Below, piece after piece: positions 34,698 through 44,216 of a DNA stretch of 64,000 nt. This DNA is from Fluviicoccus keumensis. GTDB taxonomy: Bacteria; Pseudomonadota; Gammaproteobacteria; Pseudomonadales; Moraxellaceae. Where the stretch lies: assembly GCF_004217445.1 (NCBI RefSeq), contig NZ_SHKX01000012.1, positions 248,001 to 312,000 on the forward strand, written 5' to 3'. The position numbers were made by a program, and so were the translations under genes. The notes beneath the pieces were generated by a model. It was not told the DNA's origin. It saw only the letters and a list, made by a program, of their open reading frames with translations, and searched no databases. The stretch's first letter is position 1. Each line of letters begins with the position of its first letter.

Positions 34698-37313
34698 TCA
34701 GGTCAACTGCGCCACATTGATCTTGTCGGCCTTGGCGGTGTACTCGCCCATGCGGTCGAAGTTCAGGTAGCGGTAGATGTCACCAGACATGCTGTTGATC
34801 TTCTCGGCGTACTGCATGTACTCCGCGACGGTCGGCAGCTTGCCCAGCACGGCGGCCACGGAAGCCAGCTCGGCGGACGCCAGGTACACGTTGGAACCCT
34901 GACCCAGACGGTTCGGGAAGTTACGCGTAGAGGTCGACACGCAGGTGGTGTTCGGGGCCACACGGGCCTGGTTGCCCATGCACAGCGAGCAGCCCGGCAT
35001 TTCCGTACGCGCACCGGCGCGGCCGTAGATGTTGTAGTAGCCTTCGTCCATCAGCTGGTGCTGGTCCATCTTGGTGGGCGGGGCCAGCCACAGGCGGGTG
35101 CTCAGCGAACCGCCTTCCACCTTCTCCAGCAGCTTGCCGGCGGCGCGGAAGTGACCGATGTTGGTCATGCAGGAGCCGATGAACACTTCGTCGATCTTGG
35201 CGCCGGCCACTTGCGACAGGGGCTTGGCGTCGTCCGGATCGTTCGGGCAGCACAGGATCGGTTCCTTGATCTCGTTCAGGTCGATCTCGTACACGGCGGC
35301 GTATTCGGCGTCCTTGTCGGCGCGCAGCAGGCTCGGGTTGGCCAGCCAGGCTTCCATTGCTTCGATACGGCGGGCGATGGTGCGGGCGTCGCCGTAACCT
35401 TCCGAGATCATCCACTTCAGCATGGTGATGTTGGAGGTCAGGTATTCCTTCACCGAGGCTTCGCTCAGGGTGATGGAGCAACCGGCGGCGGAACGCTCGG
35501 CGGAGGCGTCGGACAGTTCGAAAGCCTGTTCCACGGTCAGGTCTTCCAGACCTTCGATTTCGAGGATGCGGCCGTTGAAGACGTTCTTCTTGCCCTTCTT
35601 CTCGATGGTCAGCTCACCGCGCTGGATGGCGGCGTAGGGAATGGCGTGCACCAGGTCACGCAGGGTGATGCCGGGTTGCATCTTGCCCTTGAAGCGGACC
35701 AGCACCGATTCCGGCATGTCCAGCGGCATGACGCCGGTGGCGGCGGCAAACGCGACCAGGCCGGAACCGGCCGGGAAGGAAATGCCGATCGGGAAACGGG
35801 TGTGCGAGTCGCCGCCGGTGCCGACGGTGTCCGGCAGCAGCATGCGGTTCAGCCAGGAGTGGATGATGCCGTCGCCCGGACGCAGGGCCACGCCGCCGCG
35901 GTTCATGATGAAGTCCGGCAGGGTGTGGTGGGTCTGCACGTCCACCGGCTTCGGATAGGCGGCGGTGTGGCAGAAGGACTGCATGACCAGACCGGCGGAG
36001 AAGCCGAGGCAGGCCAGATCCTTCAGTTCGTCACGGGTCATCGGGCCGGTGGTGTCCTGGGAGCCGACGGTGGTCATCTTCGGTTCGCAGTAGGTGCCCG
36101 GACGGATGCCGGTGCCTTCCGGCAGGCCGCAGGCGCGACCGACCATCTTCTGGGCCTGGGTGTAGCCCTTGCCGGTGTCGGCGGGCTGTTGCGGCAGGCG
36201 GAACAGGGTGGAGGCGGGCAGGCCCAGCGACTCGCGCGCCTTGGAGGTCAGGCTGCGGCCGATGATCAGGTTGATGCGGCCGCCGGCGCGGACTTCGTCC
36301 AGCAGCACGGGGGTCTTCAACGGGGCCTTGGCGATTTCGGCGCCGTTCTTGGTGGCGGTGACTTCGGCGGTCTCATGATTGATGGTCAGGACGATTTCGT
36401 CGCCCATATTCATCTGCGACACGTCCAGTTCGATCGGCAGCGCGCCGGCGTCTTCCATGGTGTTGAAGAAGATCGGGGCGATCTTGGAGCCGATGCAGAC
36501 GCCGCCGTCACGCTTGTTCGGGATGTGCGGGATGTCGGTGCCAAAGAACCACAGCACCGAGTTGGTGGCGGACTTGCGGCTGGAGCCGGTGCCGACCACG
36601 TCGCCGACATAGGCGACCATGTTGCCCTTGGCCTTGATGGCTTCGATCTGCTTGATCGGACCCTTGACGGTATGTTCTTCCGGGGTGATGCCGTCACGTG
36701 TGTTCTTCAGCATGGCGTTAGCGTGCAGCGGGATGTCCGGGCGGCTCCAGGCGTCCTGGGCGGGGGACAGGTCGTCGGTGTTGGTCTCGCCGGTGACCTT
36801 GAACACGGTCAGCTTGATTTCGGTCGGGACTTCCGGACGGTTGGTGAACCATTCGGCATCGGCCCAGGACTGCATCACGGCCTTGGCGTGGGCGTTGCCG
36901 GCCTTGGCCTTTTCTTCCACGTCATGGAAGGAATCGAACATCAGCAGGGTGGACTTCAGCGCGGTGGCGGCGTCGGCGGCCAACTCGGCGTTGTCCAGCA
37001 GGGAAACCAGCGGTTCGACGTTGTAGCCGCCCAGCATGGTGCCCAGCAGGTAGACGGCGCGCTTGGCGGTCACCAACGGGGAGGTGGCTTCGCCCTTGGC
37101 GACGGCGGCCAGGAAGGCGGCCTTCACATAAGCGGCGGGATCCACACCGGCGGGAACGCGGTTTTCCAGCAGGTCGACCAGGAAGGCTTCTTCGCCCTTC
37201 GGCGGGTTCTTCAGCAAGGCAACCAGGTCGGCGGTTTGCTTGTCATCAAGCGGCTTCGGGGGGACGCCTTGGGCGGCGCGTTCGGCGACATGTTGGCGAT
37301 AGGCTTCGAGCAC
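34698..37313 (-). CDS. acnB: Aconitate hydratase B
   Basis: An 871-residue AcnB, the main TCA-cycle aconitase (citrate to isocitrate). The N-terminal HEAT-like domain (residues 1-160) is specific for AcnB, followed by the swivel domain (GTGSSRKSATNSVLWF near 240). The [4Fe-4S] ligands lie in GSCMTNIGHF near 707 and PGCSLCMGNQ near 768. Substrate-binding residues are in GGDSHTRFPIGISFPAGSG near 497. The gene is alone, with 230 bases of upstream sequence in which no clear promoter box was seen. Confidence 0.97.
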   Translation of the reverse strand: MLEAYRQHVAERAAQGVPPKPLDDKQTADLVALLKNPPKGEEAFLVDLLENRVPAGVDPAAYVKAAFLAAVAKGEATSPLVTAKRAVYLLGTMLGGYNVEPLVSLLDNAELAADAATALKSTLLMFDSFHDVEEKAKAGNAHAKAVMQSWADAEWFTNRPEVPTEIKLTVFKVTGETNTDDLSPAQDAWSRPDIPLHANAMLKNTRDGITPEEHTVKGPIKQIEAIKAKGNMVAYVGDVVGTGSSRKSATNSVLWFFGTDIPHIPNKRDGGVCIGSKIAPIFFNTMEDAGALPIELDVSQMNMGDEIVLTINHETAEVTATKNGAEIAKAPLKTPVLLDEVRAGGRINLIIGRSLTSKARESLGLPASTLFRLPQQPADTGKGYTQAQKMVGRACGLPEGTGIRPGTYCEPKMTTVGSQDTTGPMTRDELKDLACLGFSAGLVMQSFCHTAAYPKPVDVQTHHTLPDFIMNRGGVALRPGDGIIHSWLNRMLLPDTVGTGGDSHTRFPIGISFPAGSGLVAFAAATGVMPLDMPESVLVRFKGKMQPGITLRDLVHAIPYAAIQRGELTIEKKGKKNVFNGRILEIEGLEDLTVEQAFELSDASAERSAAGCSITLSEASVKEYLTSNITMLKWMISEGYGDARTIARRIEAMEAWLANPSLLRADKDAEYAAVYEIDLNEIKEPILCCPNDPDDAKPLSQVAGAKIDEVFIGSCMTNIGHFRAAGKLLEKVEGGSLSTRLWLAPPTKMDQHQLMDEGYYNIYGRAGARTEMPGCSLCMGNQARVAPNTTCVSTSTRNFPNRLGQGSNVYLASAELASVAAVLGKLPTVAEYMQYAEKINSMSGDIYRYLNFDRMGEYTAKADKINVAQLT

Positions 37314-37547
37314 GGTGGTTTCCTCTTGGTCAAACGGGGGTGTTCCGCTCCGGCTGGTGATGCAATGGGCACACCGGCGTGGGACGGCGAAAAACGGTGG
37401 GCGGAATACTAGCCGAAATGCGGGGAAATGTTAAGGAAGAGCGCTATATCGCAAACGGTATAGTCGTTATTCGGCAAGACAATGCACTGGATGAGGCGGG
37501 GTCTCCGGCGTTAACGGATCCCGCCCGTAAGGTGGTTGGGTCCGGGA

Positions 37548-38126
37548 TCAGAAATTCTTGGCGAAGCCGATGTTGAATGAGCTGATCTGCACATCGCCGT
37601 TATCCACCAGCATCATGTATTCCGCCGTCAGGCTGACGTCATCCGCGGGCTTGAAGGCCAGACCCGCGCCGTAGGAGAACTCGGTGCCGGTGCTGGAGGC
37701 GCTGTTCGTCCCGGGGATCGGGGACAGCACATTCACATCCGCGGTTGTCTTGATGCTGGTAATACCCGCCAGCCCGTAAACATGGAACTGATCGGTAAAT
37801 GGCAGATCGCCGCGCAGGTAAGCACCCGCCAACAGGTCGATGTTGACTTTGGCGGTAGCTGTGGCCGTGCCGAAGGGCGTGACAACCTTCATCGGCCCGC
37901 CTTCACCTTCATTGATGCCGGTGCCGATGCGGAATTCGGCGCCGACGCCGCTGGCAAACTCGGATCCGAATTTTACCTGGATCAGCTTGGGGGAAACCGA
38001 CTCCGACATGCCGTCTTCCTGATAGTCCGCTTTCATCAGGTCCACGCCGAAATAGCTGTCGCCTACGTCGGCATATGCAGCCAGGGAGGTGCAGGCAACC
38101 AAGGCCAGCCCGAGTTGTTTGATCAT
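37548..38126 (-). CDS. Small outer-membrane beta-barrel protein
   Basis: A 192-residue protein with a signal peptide (MIKQLGLALVACTSLAAYA) and alternating amphipathic strands ending in IGFAKNF, whose terminal Phe is typical of outer-membrane barrels. It resembles the OmpA-like/OmpW-like 8-strand barrel family (GDSYFGVDLMKADY, AGAYLRGDLPFTDQFHVYGLAGI, SYGAGLAFKPADDVSLTAEY). ATG 38126 has AGGAG upstream. Role not known. Confidence 0.8.
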   Translation of the reverse strand: MIKQLGLALVACTSLAAYADVGDSYFGVDLMKADYQEDGMSESVSPKLIQVKFGSEFASGVGAEFRIGTGINEGEGGPMKVVTPFGTATATAKVNIDLLAGAYLRGDLPFTDQFHVYGLAGITSIKTTADVNVLSPIPGTNSASSTGTEFSYGAGLAFKPADDVSLTAEYMMLVDNGDVQISSFNIGFAKNF

Positions 38127-38219
38127 GTTGACTCCTGTGATCATGATTGAAAAAGCAATTTCCGTAACAATCCGATCATACCGCAGTCGCGGTAAAAGCC
38201 AAATTCCGGCCGGGGTGCG

Positions 38220-40301
38220 TCAATCCGGCAGCACCGGCGTGGTCGGCGACACCATGCCTTCCCGCAGCCAGCGCCGGCAAACCTCTCCGGGTTGCGGCGT
38301 GCTGAACAGGTAGCCCTGGATGAAGTCGCAGCGCGCTTGCGAAAGCAATTTCAATTGCGCGACGTTTTCCACTCCCTCGGCGACCACTTCCAGCCGCAAC
38401 TGGTGCGCCATGGCGATGATGGCCTGGGAGATGGCCAGGTCGTGGTTGTCGGTGAGGATGTCGCGGACGAAAGCCTGATCCAGCTTCAGGCGGCTGACAG
38501 GGAAGCGCTTCAGGTAGCTGAGGTTGGAGTAGCCGGTGCCAAAGTCGTCGATGGACAGGCGCACGCCCAGGTCGCACAGCCGGTTCATGATGGCGATGGT
38601 GGCCTCGGGGTTCTGCATGCTGGCCGATTCGGTCAGTTCCAATTCCAGCGTTTGCGGGGCGATGTCGAATTCGAGCAGGGCGTGTTCCACGCGTTCGACC
38701 AGACCGGGCGAGGCAAATTCGTCGGCGGAGATATTGACCGCGACCGGGGGCACCGTCAGTCCCGCTTCTTGCCAGTCCTGAATCTGGCGGCAGGTGATGC
38801 GGATGATTTCCCGGCCCAGATCGGGCATCAGCCCGGCGGATTCGGCGATCGGAACGAAACGGCCGGGCAGGATCAGCCCCAGCCGCGGGTGGCGCCAGCG
38901 CACCAGCGCCTCCAGCCCGATCAGGCGGTGCGTGCGGGCATCGACCTGCGGCTGGAAATACACCGTCAGCTGTTCCGGATGGAGCGGAATCTGGTGCAGC
39001 TCCGTTTCCAGCAGCAGGCGCTCGCGGGCCTTTTTGGACAGATGGGCGTTGTAAATGACAAAGGGGAGGTGGCGAGCCTGGGCGTCATGCAGCGCCGCTT
39101 CGGCTTCACGCACCAGCAGGAAGGCGGTCAGGTCCGGGCGGGACAGGCTGATGCCGGCGTGGCAGGGCAGTACCCACGACGTGCCGTCGATCTCGATCGG
39201 CTCATGCAATTGGTTGAGCACGAAGGGGATGGTTTGCTCCAATTCTTTTTCGTGTTCAATTTCAAAGGCCAGAGCGAAGCTGAGATCGTCGATCCGGGCC
39301 AGAAGTTCATGATGGACTTGCCAGGTGCGCAGTCGCTGCACGGTTTCCGCCAGCAGTTTCTGGATCACGGCGTCGTCGTAGCTGTCGCGAATGGCCTGAA
39401 TCCGGTCCAGGCCGACAATCATGGTGACAATGCGGCCGTTGGATCCGGGACCGTGTTGATCGCAATACTGTTGCAGCTGCAGTTGGAAAAGGCGGCGGTT
39501 GGGCAGGCCGGTGGCGGCGTCGAAGTGATCAAGGTAGTACGCCTTTTCCTGCGCGCGTTGCTGGTCGGTGATGTCGATACCGCACAGCACCAGCCGGGCT
39601 TCGGGATGACGATCGGCTTGCAGTGCGGCGGCGGTCCAGACCACGACACGGCCAAGCCGGCTGACCATCCGCCAGGAGGTTTCGGCCTCCAGCACTTCCT
39701 CGGCGATGGCCGTGATGCGCAGGCGGGTGGCCGGCATATCGGCGGAGTCGACAAAACACTCCCAGAACGGCTGGCCGGTGATGTCCGCCGCCGGACGACC
39801 GGCGATGACGGCGGCGGCGGCGTTGGCGTGCAGCACGTGACCGTGTTCATCCAGAGCCACGATCATGGCTTGCGCGGTGTTCAGGATGGTGTTGTGCAGC
39901 ACCCGCTCGGCTTCCAGCTCCGCCTGACGGCGGGCATCCGCGAGCGCCCGCCCGACGGCGCTGCCCAATCGCGCCATGCGGTCCTTCAGCACGAAATCGG
40001 TCGCCCCTTCGCGCAGGGTTTCGACCGCCTTTTCTTCCCCCAGGGAGCCGGTGACAAAAATGTAGGGCGTCGCGGGCGCGAGCTCATTGCGGATATGCAG
40101 CGCCTCCAGCCCGCCGAAGCCCGGGACATGGTAATCGGCGAGGATGACATCGGGCCGGAAGGCGGCCAGGGCCTCCCGGAATGCAGCTTCATCCAGTACG
40201 CGCCGGATGTCGCCGCCAATGCCGGCCTGGCGCAGGTTGGCCTGTACCAGTTCGGCGTCAAATGCCATGTCTTCCAGCAGCAGGATGCGAACTTCTTCCA
40301 T
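38220..40301 (-). CDS. REC-PAS-GGDEF-EAL protein, predicted c-di-GMP phosphodiesterase
   Basis: A 693-residue signalling protein. Order: receiver domain (residues 5-120, phospho-acceptor Asp56 in VILADYHVPG), PAS (about 130-250), GGDEF (about 265-420) and EAL (435-690). The GGDEF signature is degenerate (RIDDLSFAL in place of GGDEF), so no synthesis is expected. The EAL domain keeps EALVRW, ELTES, DDFGTGYSNL and AEGVE, so hydrolysis of c-di-GMP is likely. It lies 15 bases after the CheY-like gene, in one operon with the histidine kinase, which may phosphorylate Asp56. Confidence 0.92.
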   Translation of the reverse strand: MEEVRILLLEDMAFDAELVQANLRQAGIGGDIRRVLDEAAFREALAAFRPDVILADYHVPGFGGLEALHIRNELAPATPYIFVTGSLGEEKAVETLREGATDFVLKDRMARLGSAVGRALADARRQAELEAERVLHNTILNTAQAMIVALDEHGHVLHANAAAAVIAGRPAADITGQPFWECFVDSADMPATRLRITAIAEEVLEAETSWRMVSRLGRVVVWTAAALQADRHPEARLVLCGIDITDQQRAQEKAYYLDHFDAATGLPNRRLFQLQLQQYCDQHGPGSNGRIVTMIVGLDRIQAIRDSYDDAVIQKLLAETVQRLRTWQVHHELLARIDDLSFALAFEIEHEKELEQTIPFVLNQLHEPIEIDGTSWVLPCHAGISLSRPDLTAFLLVREAEAALHDAQARHLPFVIYNAHLSKKARERLLLETELHQIPLHPEQLTVYFQPQVDARTHRLIGLEALVRWRHPRLGLILPGRFVPIAESAGLMPDLGREIIRITCRQIQDWQEAGLTVPPVAVNISADEFASPGLVERVEHALLEFDIAPQTLELELTESASMQNPEATIAIMNRLCDLGVRLSIDDFGTGYSNLSYLKRFPVSRLKLDQAFVRDILTDNHDLAISQAIIAMAHQLRLEVVAEGVENVAQLKLLSQARCDFIQGYLFSTPQPGEVCRRWLREGMVSPTTPVLPD

Positions 40302-40316
40302 GATCCGGGGTCTCCG

Positions 40317-40760
40317 TCAGGGGGTGGGGGAACGGTTGATCAGCAGCCAGTAGAGCCCCAGCTTGCCGATTTCGGCGGCGAACACGTCAAAGTCCACCGG
40401 TTTGACCACATAACTGTTGACGCCCAGGCCGTAGGACTCGACCAGGTCGCTTTCTTCGGCCGAGGAGGTCAGCATCACGACCGGAATCCGGTGCAGCCGC
40501 GAATCGTTCTTCATGATGGCCAGCACCTCGCGGCCGTCAACCTTCGGCATTTTCAGGTCCAGCAGCACCAGTCGCGGCGGAACCGGATCGCGCTCGGCGT
40601 AGTCGCCCCGGCAATACAGGTAATCCAGCGCCTCCGCGCCGTCCTTGGCCCAGACGATGCGGTTGGCCAGCCGTTGGCGGCGCAGGGCGTCCATGGTCAG
40701 TTCGGCATCCAGCGGGCTGTCTTCCACCAGCAGCACATCCATCGAGAACAGGTTATTCAT
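40317..40760 (-). CDS. CheY-like single-domain response regulator (Rcp1 type)
   Basis: A 147-residue stand-alone receiver domain: LVEDSPLDAEL at residue 11, LVLLDLKMPKVDG with Asp68, VMLTSS near 96 and SYVVKPVDF with Lys120. The insert LYCRGDYAERDPVPPRL before the Asp strand is typical of Rcp1-type regulators paired with phytochrome-like kinases. AAGGAGG lies 7 bases before ATG 40760. It overlaps the kinase gene by 8 bases and is followed closely by the EAL gene. With no output domain it probably passes phosphate or binds a partner. Confidence 0.9.
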   Translation of the reverse strand: MNNLFSMDVLLVEDSPLDAELTMDALRRQRLANRIVWAKDGAEALDYLYCRGDYAERDPVPPRLVLLDLKMPKVDGREVLAIMKNDSRLHRIPVVMLTSSAEESDLVESYGLGVNSYVVKPVDFDVFAAEIGKLGLYWLLINRSPTP

Positions 40761-42015
40761 GTTCAGCCTCCTTGCCGGTTTGCCCCGCGGGCAGTGCAAA
40801 ATGGAAACAGGCGCCCTTGCCGGGCTCGCCCTCGGCCCAGACGCGGCCGCCGTGCCTGGAGATGACGCGGGCGACAATGGCAAGGCCGACGCCGGTGCCG
40901 GGATATTCGTCGGCTGAATGCAGCCGCTGGAAGACATTGAACAGCTTGGCCAGGTAGCGGCTGTCAAAGCCGGCGCCGTTGTCCCGCACCTGGTAACGGA
41001 CTTCGTGCGCGGAGGATTCGGCGGATACGGTGATGGCGGGTTGCTCGGACTTGCTGCTGAATTTGACCGCGTTGGACAACAGGTTGATCCAGACCTGGCG
41101 GAGCAACGTCCGATCACCCTCGGTCGCGGGCAGGGCGTCAAACCGGATGTCGCCGCTGAATGGCGGCATCTCGCGCCAGACCTCTTCCACCAGCGCCTGC
41201 ATGTCAATGGAGTGCTTTTGCAGCGGGGCGCGTCCCAGCCGTGAGAGATGCAGCAGGTCGTCGATGAGTTGTCCCATGGTCTTGCTGCTTTTGCGGACGA
41301 CTTCCAGCAAGCGGTGATCCTCGGCATCCAGCCGGTCGGCGGCCCGTTCGGACAGCATGCGGGCGAAGCCGTCGATGGCGCGCAGCGGCGCGCGCAGGTC
41401 GTGCGAGACCGAGTAGGTGAAGCTTTCCAGCTCGCTGTTCGAGGCCGCCAATTCTTCGTTCAGGCGGTGAAGCTGATGGTTGGCCCTGGCGATGTCCTGG
41501 GCACGATGAAAGATTTCAATGGCCAGCTGGTCATTCTGGTGACGCAGGCTGGCGGCGGAGGCCTCGTGGCGCAGGCCTGCTTCCTGCAAGCGGACAAACT
41601 CGGTGACATCGGTGACGCAATGCAGCAAATGCCTTAGGCGTCCGGCGTCGTCGAAGACCGGGGAGTTCACCGGGCTCCAGTAGCGGACTTCAAAGCCGCC
41701 GCCCTGATCGTCGGGGCGGCGGATGTCGTATTTCTGGATGGGCATGGTGTCGGCAGCCCCGGTCTGCATGACCCGCTGCAAGGAGGCCAGCAGATTGCGT
41801 GTACCGTCGGCGGTCGGGTCATCAGGGTTGTCGGGAAAAACGTCGAAGAGCAGTCGCCCGAGAATGGCCTCGCGCCGTGTCATGGTGGCGGCCAGGTAGG
41901 CATTGCTGACAGCGACAATGCGCAGATCGGTATCGAGTATCAGATAGAGCCCGGGACAGGTCTCGAACAACGCCCGGAAGTCCGGGGCAAACAGCGGAAT
42001 TCGTTCAGCTTCCAT
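40753..42015 (-). CDS. PAS-containing sensor histidine kinase
   Basis: A 420-residue soluble kinase. One PAS domain (residues 15-140) is followed by a coiled linker, HisKA with SHDLRAPLRAIDGF (His205) and HATPase (NLLSNAVKFSSK, DNGAGFDSRY, GTGVGLAI). No membrane segment, so it senses a cytoplasmic signal through the PAS pocket. The kinase domain is of the phytochrome-like group, matching the Rcp1-type partner encoded next to it. First gene of a three-gene signalling operon. The ligand is unknown. Confidence 0.9.
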   Translation of the reverse strand: MEAERIPLFAPDFRALFETCPGLYLILDTDLRIVAVSNAYLAATMTRREAILGRLLFDVFPDNPDDPTADGTRNLLASLQRVMQTGAADTMPIQKYDIRRPDDQGGGFEVRYWSPVNSPVFDDAGRLRHLLHCVTDVTEFVRLQEAGLRHEASAASLRHQNDQLAIEIFHRAQDIARANHQLHRLNEELAASNSELESFTYSVSHDLRAPLRAIDGFARMLSERAADRLDAEDHRLLEVVRKSSKTMGQLIDDLLHLSRLGRAPLQKHSIDMQALVEEVWREMPPFSGDIRFDALPATEGDRTLLRQVWINLLSNAVKFSSKSEQPAITVSAESSAHEVRYQVRDNGAGFDSRYLAKLFNVFQRLHSADEYPGTGVGLAIVARVISRHGGRVWAEGEPGKGACFHFALPAGQTGKEAEHE

Positions 42016-42200
42016 GTCGAATTTCCCAGCATATCCGGGCCGGGGCTTCAGATATGTTTATTTGTCAAATTGACTTTAGTGTAGCGGCATGAATCTGTTT
42101 TTCAATGAATAATTTGTGATCAATGGATAAAGTGTTGTTGACGGGGGACGAATGCCGGCCGCTGTTCTTCCATTCTGGCATGAAAAGCCGTTTCCGGTCT

Positions 42201-42239
42201 AAAAAAAGACCCGCCGGATGTATGGCATCGGGCGGGTCC
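42201..42239 (-). terminator. Terminator of the sulfate-transport operon
   Basis: On the minus strand GACCCGCC...GATG / CATC...GGCGGGTC hairpin followed by a run of seven T, 20 bases after the cysA stop. Confidence 0.8.
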
Positions 42240-42258
42240 GGGCGTGGCGGGCGATGGC

Positions 42259-43323
42259 TCAGCCGGCCTTGTCGAAGACCTTGACCCGGATCGGCCGCAG
42301 GATCACCGATTGGCCGCTTTGCAATTGCAGCGATTCGCGTTGCCCGCGCGTCAGTTCGACTTCATGCGGTTTTTCATCCGCGCCGGTCAGCTCGACTCGC
42401 ACATTCGCGCCAAACGCCAGTACCCGGTTCACGGTCGCGGGAATGCCGGTGGCGGATCCGTCGGGGGCGGTGATGATTTCCAGATCGTGCGGCCGGACAA
42501 AGCCGACCACATCGTCGCCGTGGTTCAGATCGTGGCCGGGAATTGGCAGCACGGCATCGCCGGTTTGCAGCGTTTCCCCGTGGATGCGGCCGTGGAACAG
42601 GTTGACGTTGCCCAGGAAACCGTAGACGAAGGGCGTGGCCGGATGTTCGTAGACCTCGTCCGGCGCACCCAGTTGCTCGACGTGGCCGTGATTCATCAGC
42701 ACTACGCGGTCGGCGACCTCCAGGGCTTCTTCCTGATCGTGGGTGACGAAAATACTGGTGATGTGCAGTTCGTCATGCAACTGGCGCAGCCAGCGGCGCA
42801 GTTCCTTACGCACCTTGGCGTCCAGCGCGCCGAAAGGTTCGTCCAGCAACAGCACGCGAGGCTCTACCGCCAGAGCGCGGGCGAGGGCTATACGCTGGCG
42901 CTGCCCCCCGGACAACTGCGACGGGTAGCGGTCGGCCAGCCAGTCCAGTTGCACCAGCTTCAGCAAATCCATGACCTTTTTGCGGATTTCCGCTTCTTTC
43001 GGACGGATGTTCTTCGGCTTCATCCGCAGGCCGAAGGCAACGTTGTCGAAGACGCTCATGTGCCGGAACAGCGCGTAATGCTGGAACACGAAACCGACCT
43101 GCCGTTCGCGCACGTGGGCGTCGGAGGCGTTCTCGCCATCCAGGAATACCTGGCCGGCATCGGCGCTTTCCAGACCGGCGATGATGCGCAGCAGCGTGGT
43201 CTTGCCGCAGCCGGAGGGGCCGAGCAGCGCCACCAGTTCGCCGCTGGGGAATTCCAGGCTGATGTTGTCGAGGGCGACGAAATCGCCGAAACGCTTGGAG
43301 ATATTCTTGACTTCAATGCTCAT
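42259..43323 (-). CDS. cysA: Sulfate/thiosulfate ABC transporter ATPase CysA
   Basis: A 354-residue ABC ATPase. Walker A GPSGCGKTTLLR near residue 36, Q-loop, signature LSGGQRQRIALARAL near 130, Walker B VLLLDEPFGALD near 155, and a C-terminal TOBE-like regulatory domain from about 240. It powers sulfate and thiosulfate import with CysT and CysW. Last gene of the sulfate operon, 11 bases after cysW. Confidence 0.95.
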   Translation of the reverse strand: MSIEVKNISKRFGDFVALDNISLEFPSGELVALLGPSGCGKTTLLRIIAGLESADAGQVFLDGENASDAHVRERQVGFVFQHYALFRHMSVFDNVAFGLRMKPKNIRPKEAEIRKKVMDLLKLVQLDWLADRYPSQLSGGQRQRIALARALAVEPRVLLLDEPFGALDAKVRKELRRWLRQLHDELHITSIFVTHDQEEALEVADRVVLMNHGHVEQLGAPDEVYEHPATPFVYGFLGNVNLFHGRIHGETLQTGDAVLPIPGHDLNHGDDVVGFVRPHDLEIITAPDGSATGIPATVNRVLAFGANVRVELTGADEKPHEVELTRGQRESLQLQSGQSVILRPIRVKVFDKAG

Positions 43324-43334
43324 GATGCATCACC

Positions 43335-44216
43335 TCATTCGGAGTCCGGTTGGGCCTGACGGTTGACCTGCCATTCGATGAAGACCTTGATCACCATCGT
43401 CAGCAGCGCCAGCAAGGCCAGCAGGGAGGCCACGGCGAAAGCGGCGGCGAAGTTGTATTCGTTGTAGAGGATCTCGACGTGCAGCGGCATGGTGTTGGTC
43501 TCGCCGCGGATATGCCCCGAGACCACCGACACCGCGCCGAACTCGCCCATCGCCCGTGCATTGCACAGCACCACGCCGTAGACCAGGCCCCATTTGATGT
43601 TCGGCAGCGTGACATGCCAGAAGGTCTGCCAGCCCGACGCCCCCAGCACCACGGCGGCCTCTTCCTCGTCGCGGCCCTGCGCTTCCATCAGCGGGATCAG
43701 CTCACGCGCCACGAAGGGGAAGGTGACGAAGACGGTGGCCAGCACCATGCCGGGCACGGCGAAGATGATCTTGACGTCGTGGTCGAACAGCCAGTCGCCG
43801 AACCAGCCCTGGCTACCGAACACCAGCACGTAGATCAGGCCCGCCACCACCGGCGAGACCGAGAACGGCAGGTCGATCAGGGTAATCAGCAGGCTTTTGC
43901 CGCGAAAGTCGAACTTGGCGATGGCCCAGGCGGCCATGACCCCGAACACCAGGTTCAGCGGTACGGCGATGACGGCGATCAGCAGCGTCAGCTTGATGGC
44001 GGACAGTGCGTCGGCTTCCACCAGCGACGCCAGGTAGACTTCCCAGCCCTTGCGCAGCGCTTCCGCGAACACCGCAATCAGCGGCAGCAGCAGGAACAGG
44101 GCGAAAAAGCCCAGGCCGAGCGTGATCAGCAAGGCCTTGATCCAGGCGGGCTCGCGGGTGGCGATCTTGTTGCTGTAAGCGCCCACGGTGTGGCGCGCTC
44201 CGATGGCGGCTCCCAT
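43335..44216 (-). CDS. cysW: Sulfate ABC transporter permease CysW
   Basis: A 293-residue inner-membrane permease with about six helices. The EAA loop that contacts CysA is EAAVVLGASGWQTFWHVTLPNIKWG near residue 185, followed by ARAMGEFGAVSVVSG. The pore partner is CysT, whose gene ends directly upstream with no gap. Confidence 0.94.
   Translation of the reverse strand: MGAAIGARHTVGAYSNKIATREPAWIKALLITLGLGFFALFLLLPLIAVFAEALRKGWEVYLASLVEADALSAIKLTLLIAVIAVPLNLVFGVMAAWAIAKFDFRGKSLLITLIDLPFSVSPVVAGLIYVLVFGSQGWFGDWLFDHDVKIIFAVPGMVLATVFVTFPFVARELIPLMEAQGRDEEEAAVVLGASGWQTFWHVTLPNIKWGLVYGVVLCNARAMGEFGAVSVVSGHIRGETNTMPLHVEILYNEYNFAAAFAVASLLALLALLTMVIKVFIEWQVNRQAQPDSE

Noticed and set aside
35058..37412. 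A 784-codon open frame on the plus strand opposite acnB
   Set aside because: It lies exactly antisense to a full-length aconitase, is extremely Gly/Gln/His/Arg-rich, and follows codon-phase bias of the real gene; shadow frame.
38292..40865. An 857-codon plus-strand frame opposite the EAL and CheY-like genes
   Set aside because: Low-complexity product and complete overlap with well-supported signalling genes; shadow frame.
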